From Nostoc sp. PCC 7524 (lineage in GTDB: Bacteria; Cyanobacteriota; Cyanobacteriia; Cyanobacteriales; Nostocaceae), in contig NC_019684.1 of NCBI RefSeq assembly GCF_000316645.1, forward strand, positions 4,934,001 through 4,998,000: a DNA stretch of 64,000 bases, written 5' to 3'. Below, piece by piece: positions 41,482 through 50,207 of this stretch (position 1 is its first letter; each line of letters opens with the position of its first letter). Position numbers and translations under genes: made by a program. The notes under the pieces were generated by a model. The model was not told the origin of the DNA. It saw nothing but the letters and a program-made list of their open reading frames with translations, and made no database searches.

Positions 41482-42555
41482 ATGTCTGACACTTTGACTA
41501 AGCTCACCTATCAAACGTTTCAACAGGGTAAAAATACCTTTAGCTTGGCTCACAAAACATTAGGTACACAGTTAAGAGACTTAGTGTATCCTAAACTCCA
41601 GCAACAGATTAAACCCATTCCCAATGAGGTTTTACTCAGACTGCGAGAAAAAATGAGTCAACTGTTGGAAATAGATTGGCAGGATGCAGAAAAAGGAGTC
41701 TATCCTGAAAGTCTGCTGTTTGACAATCCTTGGGAAGACTTTTTCCTTTACTATCCACTTGTATGGCTAGACTTACCTCAAATTTGGGAGCGGATTAAGC
41801 AACAAAAATATCAAGATTTTGCGCCGGAAATAGAGACAGAAGGTTATCCGAGCTATTATGTCCAGAATTTTCATCACCAAAGCAATGGCTACCTGAGCGA
41901 CTTGTCAGCTAATTTATATGACTTACAGGTAGAGCTGCTGTTTGGAGGAACGGCCGACCCCATGCGAAGACGAATTTTAGCTCCGCTTAAACAAGGGTTA
42001 AAAGCTTTTGATAGTTTGACAGCAAGAGAAATTCGGATTTTAGATGTAGCTTGTGGAACTGGACGGACTATCAGGTCTATTCGCTCAACTTTGCCTCAAG
42101 CATCATTATTTGGTACAGACTTATCACCAGCTTATCTGCGGAAAGCAAATCAGTTACTATCGCAAATTCCTGGAGAATTGCCGCAACTTGTACAAGCCAA
42201 TGCTGAAGAGTTACCTTATTTAGATAATTATTTTCATGCTGTAACTTCTGTGTTCCTTTTCCATGAGTTACCAGCATCAGTGCGTCAAACTGTCATTGAA
42301 GAATGTTTCCGGGTGACAAAACCAGGAGGAGTTTTTATTATTTGTGACTCAATTCAGTTGAGTGATTCACCTGATATGGCTGAGTTAATGGATAATTTCC
42401 CAGAAACTTTTCATGAACCATACTATAAGCATTACACTACTGATAACTTAGTAGAACGCTTAGAAAAAGCAGGTTTTGAGAATATCGAGATCCAAATCCA
42501 TTTTATGAGTAAGTATTTTATTGCTTACAAACCCAGTTCAGGCATTTCCCATTAA
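41482..42555 (+). CDS. SAM-dependent methyltransferase
   Basis: A 357-residue protein. An N-terminal helical region of about 170 residues, with ENPWEDFF-like and SYYVQNFHHQSNGYLSDLSANLYDLQVELLFGG segments, precedes a class-I methyltransferase: motif I ILDVACGTGRTIRSI, Asp in LFGTDLSPAYLRKA, NAEELPYLDNYFHAVTSVFLFHELP and VTKPGGVFIICD. The N-terminal part is typical of a cyanobacterial/plastid family whose substrates are lipids or quinones in related cases. The substrate here is unknown. It lies between gifA and the patX region, on its own. Confidence 0.88.
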   Translation: MSDTLTKLTYQTFQQGKNTFSLAHKTLGTQLRDLVYPKLQQQIKPIPNEVLLRLREKMSQLLEIDWQDAEKGVYPESLLFDNPWEDFFLYYPLVWLDLPQIWERIKQQKYQDFAPEIETEGYPSYYVQNFHHQSNGYLSDLSANLYDLQVELLFGGTADPMRRRILAPLKQGLKAFDSLTAREIRILDVACGTGRTIRSIRSTLPQASLFGTDLSPAYLRKANQLLSQIPGELPQLVQANAEELPYLDNYFHAVTSVFLFHELPASVRQTVIEECFRVTKPGGVFIICDSIQLSDSPDMAELMDNFPETFHEPYYKHYTTDNLVERLEKAGFENIEIQIHFMSKYFIAYKPSSGISH

Positions 42556-43113
42556 AGAAATTTCCAACTTTCAGGCATTGTAGTATTATGAGATGGCGAT
42601 GTTTGCAATTTAAAAAAGCAAAGTCACATCTCATTTAGCCCGCAGATATACAATGCCTATAGATAAAAGTATTTAAATTTAGGGCGTTGCTGATTAATGG
42701 GATGATTTATGTTTCGCGCAAAGGCGCAAAGCCGCAAAAAATTGGTAGTTTACTTTGCTCAAGAAGCTTAATTCATCCCGCATTTATGCAACGCCAAATT
42801 TAGATAGATGTCCTGGTTATAAATTATCAACCTGAATGAGATTCTGGTAATCAAACGTTATAAATCAGACTTATCCAAAAATTAGGTTGTAACCCTGAAT
42901 GTATGAGGCGTTGATTCTAATTTGCGGATATATCTATTGGATAAATAGTAGAGATACTATCTATTCAGGTAGTGATTTACTTGATATTTGTAATGTCCGG
43001 ATTAAAAAGTATATTGCTGTTAAAGAGTCTATTAAAAAAAGTTCAACAGTGTTGAATTTGTTTGTTATGGGACAAATGCTGATGTCACAACAGGTAGAAT
43101 TCCTAGCTACTCA
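42556..43113. other. Gap with inverted-repeat element and a doubtful ORF
   Basis: It contains the element at 42683-42795. A 72-codon frame (42899-43117, MYEALILICGYIYW) has no ribosome-binding site and no family resemblance, and its end overlaps the 3' end of patX by four bases. I do not accept it as a gene. Confidence 0.5.
42683..42795. repeat. MITE-like element with GGCGTTGC ends
   Basis: GGCGTTGC (42683-42690) and GCAACGCC (42788-42795) are perfect inverted ends, and the similarity continues inward to GGGATGA/TCATCCC. The 113-base element contains GCGCAAAGGCGCAAAGCCGC and no coding frame. GGCGTTGC ends are typical of several cyanobacterial insertion sequences. Confidence 0.7.
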
Positions 43114-43347
43114 CTAAACATTAGGAAGGGTATTAGCTTGGGATTCAATTAAACTTCTCCGTCCACTACCACGCACAGGTGTAGCACCTTCTGGCTCATT
43201 ACGCTTAGGCTTAGGTCTGAGTGAAACCATATCTTGCGAAGTAGTCGAGGGAAAGATGGAATTTTGATTAACTATTTGTTGATAATCAACAGCTAGAGAA
43301 CCAAATACCAGACTGGAAAGTAAAAAAGGAACAGCAGCACGCATCAT
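43114..43347 (-). CDS. patX: PatX-type exported RGSGR protein, putative heterocyst-inhibitor precursor
   Basis: A 77-residue protein with a short signal peptide (MMRAAVPFLLSSLVFGSLAV) followed by a hydrophilic Pro/Ser/Asn-rich chain. Residues 59-63 are RGSGR, the pentapeptide of PatS and HetN that binds HetR and stops its DNA binding, here in the setting PVRGSGRRSLIES. Signal peptide, small size, the doubled Arg after the motif and linkage to hetR (about 10 kb away) fit the PatX family, proposed as an ancient partner of HetR. PatX would be exported and processed to an RGSGR-containing signal acting on neighbouring cells. A TCCGGA element lies 55 bases upstream. Confidence 0.82.
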   Translation of the reverse strand: MMRAAVPFLLSSLVFGSLAVDYQQIVNQNSIFPSTTSQDMVSLRPKPKRNEPEGATPVRGSGRRSLIESQANTLPNV

Positions 43348-43376
43348 AGGAATCTCTTTGTGAACTCTCTTATCTA

Positions 43377-43407
43377 TTGCTACTGATTCTTATGGGCTGA
43401 GTCCGGA
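43377..43407 (-). promoter_or_regulatory. TCCGGA (DIF-like) promoter element of patX
   Basis: On the minus strand TCCGGA (43402-43407) is followed 19 bases later by TAGCAAT (-10-like). TCCGGA in the -35 region marks the DIF class of promoters induced in differentiating cells of Anabaena. The -10 is imperfect, so the exact start is uncertain; the leader would be only about 20-25 bases. Confidence 0.6.
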
Positions 43408-43454
43408 AAATTATAAAAAAAGTAGTGTGTTTTACTGAAAAAAAATCCAGTTGC

Positions 43455-45221
43455 CTATAAAGACAAGTTTTCGACTAATAACCAATGACCAGAATGATTT
43501 AGGCGACCCCAAACAGTTAGCTTTTGCTTATGGGGCAAGGCTTGTAGCTGCGCGTCTATATGCGATCGCAAGGTTACAAGCTGCCAAGTCTGCCCTAGAT
43601 TAGCAGATGGAGCAGTGACGGTGAATCTGTATTCTTGCGGATTTGCAATATCAAGAATGCCTGTAAAGCAATCTGTTTCCCGTGTTAATGCTTGGTAGGA
43701 ATCTGAGTAGTCATACTTATCCACAGATGAAGCGAGGCAATTGCCACTTTGTGGATAGACTTGGGGTTCCTGTAAATAATACAGTTGCCATTGCAACCAT
43801 TCTGGATGATGGGGAGATAAATTAAATAAAGGTATGATAGCCGCAGGAGCTTGTTGGTCTTGCAATAGAGCTGTCTGCAAAGCATCTACAGGTAAATCTC
43901 GCGGCTGACAGTTTAACTCTATACACATAGCCGCAGCCATCCCAGCCGCTTGACCGATACCCAAAACTACAGGTTGCAATCTAGTCGCGCCATTGGCAAT
44001 ATGAGAGACAGAAATATTTTTTTCACAGACCAATAGCCCATCTGTTGTTGCAGGAACTAGAGAACCGTAGGGAATGGTAAAAGGTGTTCCAGTCCACCGT
44101 CCCCCCCAACGGATGGATTTAGGTTGTAATTGCAAGTCGAAGCCGGGATAATGATGGTCATTGGCGTAATTACCAATAGCAATAGCATCTGGAAATAGAG
44201 CTGCTACCCTACCCTCTGGAACTGGCAAGATATCCTGTTCTCTGATTGTGGTCAGTCCCACCAAACGCCGACTTTCTCTGTAATAGGGATGTAGTGCATA
44301 ACCTGGATGATCATGAGGAAAAACTTGATCTGCTACACCATAGCGCCTACCCAGCCGATTCTGGATAAAATGAGCAAAATTTTGGCTATGCCAGCGACAT
44401 TCTTGCAAAAATGCTTTCTTTGATGCTTCTGACTCTATTAAACGTCTTACTCCTTCAGCGTAATCGTTCCCACAGATAGGCCAGTTAATCATAAACAGAT
44501 TTCCTGGCAAGCGTCCATAATTCAAGAATTTCTCTGCACCATAGTTTTCCCAAGCACCAACAAACAGCGCCGGATCATAATTAGGGGCTGGGGGAATTTC
44601 TGGGGCGATATCTGCACCAAAATCTTGCATTAATACTACCCAAGTGGGGGCTTGTACCGGATATTTGCTAGTGATGGCACTCAATTCAATAGGTGCGCTG
44701 GGTTCTCCCCATTCCGATTGCAACTCCCAACCCCAACGGTAAGGTATCTCTGCTAAGGCTAATAAATCCCCTAACTCTGTACCGTCGAGAATAACTTTGG
44801 CTTGAATGATAAAGTTGGCGAATCGTACACCAGTAATACAACTATCTTGTCGCAACACTTCTAGGGGGACTTGTCCAGAAATCCAATGCAGATTTGCTAA
44901 CTGTTTTACCCAATCAGCAAAAATTTCTGCCCCCACACGGGGATCATAACTAAAGAAGCTCACCCAGCTGTTATCTAATCCTTCAGGCTGTCGTTGTTGT
45001 AATTCTTGTAAAAATGCACCCCATAACCCTGTCTGAAACGCTATTAATTCATTGCCATCAGGGGCAGATACTCCGGCGGAGGTTAACATTCCCCCCAACC
45101 AAGGAAATTCACTCACGAGGATGGTGTTAGCACCACGTCGTGCTGCTTGGATAGCCGCAGCTGTACCTCCAGTTCCACCCCCAACAACTAAGACATCGGC
45201 TGTGTATGTTTGATGAGTCAT
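43455..45221 (-). CDS. FAD-dependent oxidoreductase
   Basis: A 588-residue flavoprotein. The dinucleotide fold is at the N-terminus: ADVLVVGGGTGGTAAAIQAARRGANTILV, with WLGGMLTSAG typical of the FAD_oxidored family. DGTELGDLLALAEI and VTRLQPVVLGIGQAAGMAAA-like blocks (ATRLQPVVLGIGQAAG) belong to the second FAD-contact region. The C-terminal 120 residues form a beta-rich domain without known motifs. The substrate is unknown. No partner redox gene is nearby. Confidence 0.85.
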   Translation of the reverse strand: MTHQTYTADVLVVGGGTGGTAAAIQAARRGANTILVSEFPWLGGMLTSAGVSAPDGNELIAFQTGLWGAFLQELQQRQPEGLDNSWVSFFSYDPRVGAEIFADWVKQLANLHWISGQVPLEVLRQDSCITGVRFANFIIQAKVILDGTELGDLLALAEIPYRWGWELQSEWGEPSAPIELSAITSKYPVQAPTWVVLMQDFGADIAPEIPPAPNYDPALFVGAWENYGAEKFLNYGRLPGNLFMINWPICGNDYAEGVRRLIESEASKKAFLQECRWHSQNFAHFIQNRLGRRYGVADQVFPHDHPGYALHPYYRESRRLVGLTTIREQDILPVPEGRVAALFPDAIAIGNYANDHHYPGFDLQLQPKSIRWGGRWTGTPFTIPYGSLVPATTDGLLVCEKNISVSHIANGATRLQPVVLGIGQAAGMAAAMCIELNCQPRDLPVDALQTALLQDQQAPAAIIPLFNLSPHHPEWLQWQLYYLQEPQVYPQSGNCLASSVDKYDYSDSYQALTRETDCFTGILDIANPQEYRFTVTAPSANLGQTWQLVTLRSHIDAQLQALPHKQKLTVWGRLNHSGHWLLVENLSL

Positions 45222-45332
45222 TATTTCAAATCCCCTAGATAATAGTTTTTAAACACGGAGGCACGCGGAGGTAAGCGCAGAGGTACGCTGAGTTTTTGTT
45301 TGAGTTGTGGGTGTGATATTTTGGGTGATGTT

Positions 45333-46793
45333 TTAGAGATTTTTGGGGTTTTTTAAGAGTAAAACTAATACTGCTCCCGATAAAATGCCGCCAAACCAAC
45401 CAAATAGGGAATTAACTAAAATCCACCAGCCTGCTTGTTCCACAAATCGCCGCATTAACCACCATTGGATGATCCCTACTATGGGGCCTACCCACAGCAG
45501 GGAATATTCGGGGTAAGGGCCGCAGACAATTACTGAGATACAAGTACCTATAGTAGTTCCTAATAACCACCACTTTTCTGAAATGGGGATGTGTTTTCGT
45601 AGCACCAGTAATTGCATGAAACCAACGGTTAAACCCATTGCAAGAGCTACAGCTTGATAACTGATCATTGCCCCAAAGGACTCTAAAGCAGCATAGGCGA
45701 TCGCAGCTACAATAAATCCCCCAATTAAACCAAAAACATTCACTAACACCCATTGCAAATAAAACCCTATCCCTACTTTTGGACGTTCGGCAGAGACAAC
45801 AGGTGCAGCTGATGCAGACTGTTGGGGGATTTCTTGACGGTACTGGGCTGGAACTGTGGGAGGAGGTGAATACAGGGGAGGCTCAGAATTAATTGGTTGC
45901 TGTTGTGCGGGATCAAAAGGTAGGGTCGGTGTATATTCTGGATGGGCTGATGTTTGTGTTGGTGCATAAGCTGCATTCCCCAACTGCTGTACAGATGCTA
46001 AAGCCTCCACCGCCGACTGGTAGCGTTGGCGAAAGTCGTAGCGTACCATCCTGTCTAAAAGATCTGCTAGAGCTGGGCTTACCTGTGCTAAGTGTCGCCA
46101 AACGATCTCCGCCGTTTGGATATCTTCTTCTAATTGATGGGGCATTAACCCTGTTAAAGCTTGAATCCCAATCATCCCCACCGCGTAGACATCGCTGCTT
46201 AACCTGGGACTACCTCGACTCTGTTCACTGGGCATATAGCCAGCCGTCCCAATTCCCACAGTCATTTTAGTCACACCTTCACCAGTTACCACCTGTGTAC
46301 TAATTTGTTTCACTGCACCGAAGTCGATTAGTACAACTTTGCCGTCGCTATTGCGGCGAATCAGGTTTGGCGGTTTGATATCTCGGTGAATGACTTGATT
46401 TTGATGGACAAAGGCTAATGGTTGCAAAATATTTTGCAATAGAGAAATGGTATAAGCTTCACTCAGCTTTTTTCCAGGGGTGAGTTCATCACTCAGGGGA
46501 TGACCATCAATAAATTGTTGCACGAGAAAGAATTCTTCGTTTTCTTCAAAGTGCGCCATGAGTTGGGGAATTTGGTCGTGAGTTCCCAACTGATGTAATA
46601 ACTGTGCTTCTGATTGAAACAACCGCCTAGCAACCTGTAATGTCATGGGATCAGTTGCCATCGGTTTAAGTTGTTTGACTACACAAAGACTGTTGTAAAG
46701 TTTAGTGTCTTCGGCAATGTAGGTTTGACCAAAACCACCAGCACCCAAGACTTTGGTGATTTTATAACGTCCGTCTAGTAACTGACCCAACAT
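45333..46793 (-). CDS. Ser/Thr protein kinase with C-terminal membrane domain
   Basis: A 486-residue kinase starting MLGQLLDGRYKITKVLG; the 60 extra codons upstream are rejected because this start is standard for the cyanobacterial family. The motifs are complete: GAGGFGQTYIAED (Gly loop), CVVKQLK (Lys), VIHRDIKPPNLI (catalytic loop), LIDFGAVKQ (DFG) and GTAGYMPSEQSRG. A Pro/Gln-rich linker (about 290-370) leads to four hydrophobic segments forming a membrane domain (GFIVAAIAYAALESFGA, VALAMGLTVGFMQLLVL and others). The kinase is thus cytoplasmic but membrane-tethered. It is divergent from the zinc alcohol dehydrogenase gene. Confidence 0.93.
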   Translation of the reverse strand: MLGQLLDGRYKITKVLGAGGFGQTYIAEDTKLYNSLCVVKQLKPMATDPMTLQVARRLFQSEAQLLHQLGTHDQIPQLMAHFEENEEFFLVQQFIDGHPLSDELTPGKKLSEAYTISLLQNILQPLAFVHQNQVIHRDIKPPNLIRRNSDGKVVLIDFGAVKQISTQVVTGEGVTKMTVGIGTAGYMPSEQSRGSPRLSSDVYAVGMIGIQALTGLMPHQLEEDIQTAEIVWRHLAQVSPALADLLDRMVRYDFRQRYQSAVEALASVQQLGNAAYAPTQTSAHPEYTPTLPFDPAQQQPINSEPPLYSPPPTVPAQYRQEIPQQSASAAPVVSAERPKVGIGFYLQWVLVNVFGLIGGFIVAAIAYAALESFGAMISYQAVALAMGLTVGFMQLLVLRKHIPISEKWWLLGTTIGTCISVIVCGPYPEYSLLWVGPIVGIIQWWLMRRFVEQAGWWILVNSLFGWFGGILSGAVLVLLLKNPKNL

Positions 46794-46974
46794 AAAGGCG
46801 ATTACCTCCGGTAGGGCATAGCCCCCCGCACAGAAGAATGTCTGTATTTTAACTCCACTCTTACATCTGCCAATAGAGGTGTAGGGGTTTAGGGAAGAAA
46901 GACTAAATACTCCTTTCTTTTCAAGAATTACGACTAATGTTAAATCTAGTAACGTTGAACGGTGAAAAATCAAC

Positions 46975-48021
46975 GTGAAAGCACAGGTATTTAGAGGTGT
47001 AAATCAACTCTCTTACGAAGAGATCCCCGTACCGACTCTGGAAGCAGATGAAGTGTTGGTGCAGGTGCAAGTAGTTGGCTTATGTCAGTCAGATATTAAA
47101 AAAATTCGTTATCCTCTCTATGAACCACCGCGCATATTTGGCCATGAAACAGCCGGAACGATCGCCGCAGTGGGTTCGCAAGTAGTAGGTTGGCAGATAG
47201 GGCAACGGGTGGCTGTCATGCACCACATCCCCTGTATGCGATGTGCCTACTGCATGAATGATAATTTCTCAATGTGCGATGTCTATAAAAACATCTCCAC
47301 CACCGCAGGTTTTAACCCCAGTGGCGGCGGCTTTGCTGAGTATGTGAAAGTCCCTGGTCATATTGTGCAGAATGGTGGGTTAATACCGATCCCCGACAAT
47401 ATCAGTTTTGAAGAGGCCAGTTTTGTCGAACCTACCAATTGTTGTTTAAAAGCTGTTAAAAAAGCGCAAGTTGCCCCTGGACAAACAGTTTTGGTAACTG
47501 GTGCGGGGCCAATTGGGTTAATGTTTATCATGTTGGTGAAATATTTCGGGGCGAAAGCGATCGCTACTGATTTATTACCCTCTAGAATCGAAAAAGCCAT
47601 AAATGTCGGTGCAGAAGCCGCTTTTGATGCGCGTGATCCCGATTTAGCAGCGAAAATTCATGCCTTGACTGGTGGACTAGGTGCGGATGTCACACTATTA
47701 GCTGTACCTAGTGATAAAGCCTTCTTTCAAGCTCTCGATTGTACCCGTAAAGGTGGTAAAATCCTATTTTTCGCCGAATTTCCCGACGAAGTAGAAATTC
47801 CCATTAATCCCAATATCCTCTACCGTCGAGAAATAGACTTAATGGGTAGCTACAGTTCTTCCTATCGCCTGCAAAATCTCGCGGCTGACATTGTATTTAA
47901 TCGTCGTATCGATGTGCCAGCCCTCATCAGCGATCGCTACCCCCTCAAAGATTTATCAGCAGCCGTAGACCAAGCGATCGCACCTACACCAGAGACTTAT
48001 AAAATCCTCATTTATCCATAA
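46975..48021 (+). CDS. Zinc-dependent alcohol/polyol dehydrogenase
   Basis: A 348-residue medium-chain dehydrogenase beginning with GTG. Catalytic zinc ligands are Cys in GLCQSDIKK, and His-Glu in FGHETAGT. The structural zinc site is CMRCAYCMNDNFSMC. The Rossmann fold has VLVTGAGPIGLMFIMLVKYFGA, with ATDLLPSRIEKA after it (an Asp at the NAD-selecting position would favour NAD). Overall it resembles sorbitol/threonine dehydrogenases. The substrate is not assignable from sequence. Heptad repeats start immediately after the stop codon. Confidence 0.9.
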   Translation: MKAQVFRGVNQLSYEEIPVPTLEADEVLVQVQVVGLCQSDIKKIRYPLYEPPRIFGHETAGTIAAVGSQVVGWQIGQRVAVMHHIPCMRCAYCMNDNFSMCDVYKNISTTAGFNPSGGGFAEYVKVPGHIVQNGGLIPIPDNISFEEASFVEPTNCCLKAVKKAQVAPGQTVLVTGAGPIGLMFIMLVKYFGAKAIATDLLPSRIEKAINVGAEAAFDARDPDLAAKIHALTGGLGADVTLLAVPSDKAFFQALDCTRKGGKILFFAEFPDEVEIPINPNILYRREIDLMGSYSSSYRLQNLAADIVFNRRIDVPALISDRYPLKDLSAAVDQAIAPTPETYKILIYP

Positions 48022-48208
48022 GTTGGGGACTGGGGACTGGGGATTGGGGATTGGGGACTGGGGATTGGGGACTGGTGAATTAGGAAGAAATTCTTCCTTG
48101 TCTCCCTTGTCTCCCCTCACTCCCACCCTGCGGGAAGCTGATGCTACATCCCCCCCTGCTCCCTCATCCTCCCCTGCTCCCCTCCGGGTCTTCCCCCTCT
48201 CCCCTAAT
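48022..48208. repeat. Heptad repeats between dehydrogenase and Pit genes
   Basis: GGGGACT/GGGGATT heptads occupy 48025-48076. A CT-rich tract (TCCCCTGCTCCC-like) follows to 48200. An open frame running through this segment encodes [17 protein letters not shown] sequence and is considered non-coding. Confidence 0.85.
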
Positions 48209-49600
48209 ATGCAAATACCGATTACATTACTTATAGTTGTCCTACTAGCCTTCTATGTAGCTTGGAATCTCGGAGCTAACGACGTTGCTAACGCAATGGG
48301 AACTTCTGTTGGTTCTAAAGCTATTACTCTGAAGCAGGCACTAATTATTGCTGGGGTATTAGAGTTTACTGGTGCAGTTTTATTTGGCCATCAAGTAACA
48401 GCCACCCTAGCGACAAAAGTAGCCAACCCGGAATTGTTTGCGGCTACACCCCAAGTTTTAGTCATTGGCATGGTGACAGTCTTAATTTCTTGTGGTGTCT
48501 GGCTACAAATTGCCACAACGCGGGGTTTGCCTGTATCCTCATCCCATGCAGTCGTCGGTGCGATCGCAGGTTTTAGTTGGGTAGCTTTAGGAGTAGGTGC
48601 AATTGATTGGTCAACCATTGGCTCAATCACAATCGGTTGGGTTTTAACACCAGTTATCAGTGGAGCGATCGCCGCTTTATTCTATAGTCAAATCAAGCAC
48701 TGGATTTTGGATCAACCTCATCAACTTCAACAACTACAAGAGTGGATTCCCTGGTTAAGTGCAGTCCTCATCGGAGCATTTGGCGTAATTGTCATACCTC
48801 CCTTCACTCAACCCATCCACAATTTTTTAATTGCCGAATTCGGTATTTACATCCCCCCCCATGACATCCCCTTGGTAATAGGTGCAGTAGCCGCAGTTGC
48901 CCTAACTATTTTTAGTTGGCGACAGTTAGAGGAGGCAGAGGAGCAGGGGAGCAGGGGAGCAGGGGAGAATACTAAAATTTATCTAGCACAATCCCCAGTC
49001 CCCAATCCCCAATCCCCAATCCCCAATCCCCAATCCCCAATCCCCAGTCCCCAGTCCCCAATCCCCAGTCCCCAATCCCCAGTCCCCAATCCCCTAGAAA
49101 GCCTCTTCGCCCGCTTTCAAGTTTTGAGTGCTTGCTTTGTCGCGTTTGCACATGGTTCCAATGATGTAGGTAATGCGATCGCACCTGTAGCCGCGATCGT
49201 GTATATCAATCACACTGGTCAAGTACCCACAAATAACATCACTATTCCCTTGTGGATTTTAATCATTGGGGGAGCTGGTATTGTTGCTGGTCTAGCTGTC
49301 TGGGGTAAAAAAGTTATTGCTACCATTGGCGAAAATATTATTGCCTTACAACCCAGTAGTGGATTTTGTGCTGAACTGGCAACGGCTACTACCATCCTCA
49401 TCGCCTCCCGGCTGGGTTTACCTGTTTCCACCTCTCACGCCCTCGTTGGTGGTGTAGTGGGTATTGGACTGGTGCAAGACATCAATTCAGTGAAATTCCA
49501 AACCCTCAAGGGCATTGCGGCGGCTTGGATAGTGACTGTTCCTGTCAGTGCAGTTCTCAGTGCTGTTATCTTCCGTATCGCTCAAATGTTCTTTTTTTAA
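48209..49600 (+). CDS. Inorganic phosphate transporter (Pit/PHO4 family) with repeat-encoded loop
   Basis: A 463-residue inner-membrane carrier starting [39 protein letters not shown]. The PHO4 hallmark [11 protein letters not shown] is in the first half and its repeat [15 protein letters not shown] in the second; [15 protein letters not shown] and [14 protein letters not shown] form the paired inverted-repeat motifs. Transport is probably H+- or cation-coupled. The central cytoplasmic loop contains [19 protein letters not shown] sequence encoded by about fourteen heptads (48996-49093), preceded by GAGGAGCAGGGG-like repeats. Upstream in-frame codons (48023-48208) are repeat DNA and were excluded. 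Confidence 0.9.
   Translation: MQIPITLLIVVLLAFYVAWNLGANDVANAMGTSVGSKAITLKQALIIAGVLEFTGAVLFGHQVTATLATKVANPELFAATPQVLVIGMVTVLISCGVWLQIATTRGLPVSSSHAVVGAIAGFSWVALGVGAIDWSTIGSITIGWVLTPVISGAIAALFYSQIKHWILDQPHQLQQLQEWIPWLSAVLIGAFGVIVIPPFTQPIHNFLIAEFGIYIPPHDIPLVIGAVAAVALTIFSWRQLEEAEEQGSRGAGENTKIYLAQSPVPNPQSPIPNPQSPIPSPQSPIPSPQSPVPNPLESLFARFQVLSACFVAFAHGSNDVGNAIAPVAAIVYINHTGQVPTNNITIPLWILIIGGAGIVAGLAVWGKKVIATIGENIIALQPSSGFCAELATATTILIASRLGLPVSTSHALVGGVVGIGLVQDINSVKFQTLKGIAAAWIVTVPVSAVLSAVIFRIAQMFFF
48923..49093. repeat. Heptad repeat insertion inside the Pit gene
   Basis: CAGGGGAG-type units (48944-48967) and CCCCAGT/CCCCAAT heptads (48997-49093) are in frame. Fourteen heptads equal 98 bases; the rest of the loop restores the frame. 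The copies encode alternating Pro, Gln, Ser, Val/Ile and Asn. Confidence 0.85.
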
Positions 49601-50207
49601 TATCAATTCTTGTGATGTATCATGTTTAACTATTATTTTTTCTACTGGAACTTTTGCCGTATCTACGGAAATTACAACAATTAGGATGTATTTTGGCAAA
49701 ATGGCAGTTAATTATTTAGAATGTTGTGTAGGGGATTGTTTTAATTTCAGCACAGCGAACGCCATCATCCCATTATCAAAACGATAAACTGTTATCAAAG
49801 CTACATTCTGCATAAATTTACCGTAAATATAACAAATTCAACAATTTTTGTTACTAAGGTACTGAATTGCCATAACCTGTTAATTACTATTGCTACCAAA
49901 ATAATAAGTATTTATATTAGGTGAGATATTTGATTTTTTTGCTAAAAATCTCACTTAGGCACAGCAGAATCAAATCAGATGGATGGTGTTCAGGTGTGTG
50001 ATTGTGGCGAAAACTCAGTGTAGTAGGCTGTGAGTAAAATTATATGCTTGACCAACACTGGGTTAGCCATAACAAAATGACTGTAATCTCCGTAAATCCT
50101 GTTAAAATTTTTGAGTTTATCTGACACAATACAGGAAATTAGAATAAGTGCCACGCAAATTTACAGGAAGCAGCTTTATCGTCAAGGTGTATAGAGGTTA
50201 GAAGCTA
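49601..50207. other. Intergenic region, no gene seen
   Basis: About 600 AT-rich bases between the Pit gene and the coiled-coil/EamA gene. Short frames (under 30 codons, or overlapping the Pit gene's end) have no support. GTAACA- and TAAAAT-like words occur, but no clear promoter can be assigned. Confidence 0.5.

Noticed and set aside
42899..43117. 72-residue ORF before patX
   Set aside because: No ribosome-binding site, no resemblance to known proteins, and its end overlaps patX.
46794..46973. 60-residue N-terminal extension of the Ser/Thr kinase
   Set aside because: The family starts at MLGQLLDGRY; the upstream codons have no conserved feature.
48023..48208. Repeat-encoded N-terminus of the phosphate transporter
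   Set aside because: It is heptad repeat DNA; the standard Pit start is the ATG at 48209.
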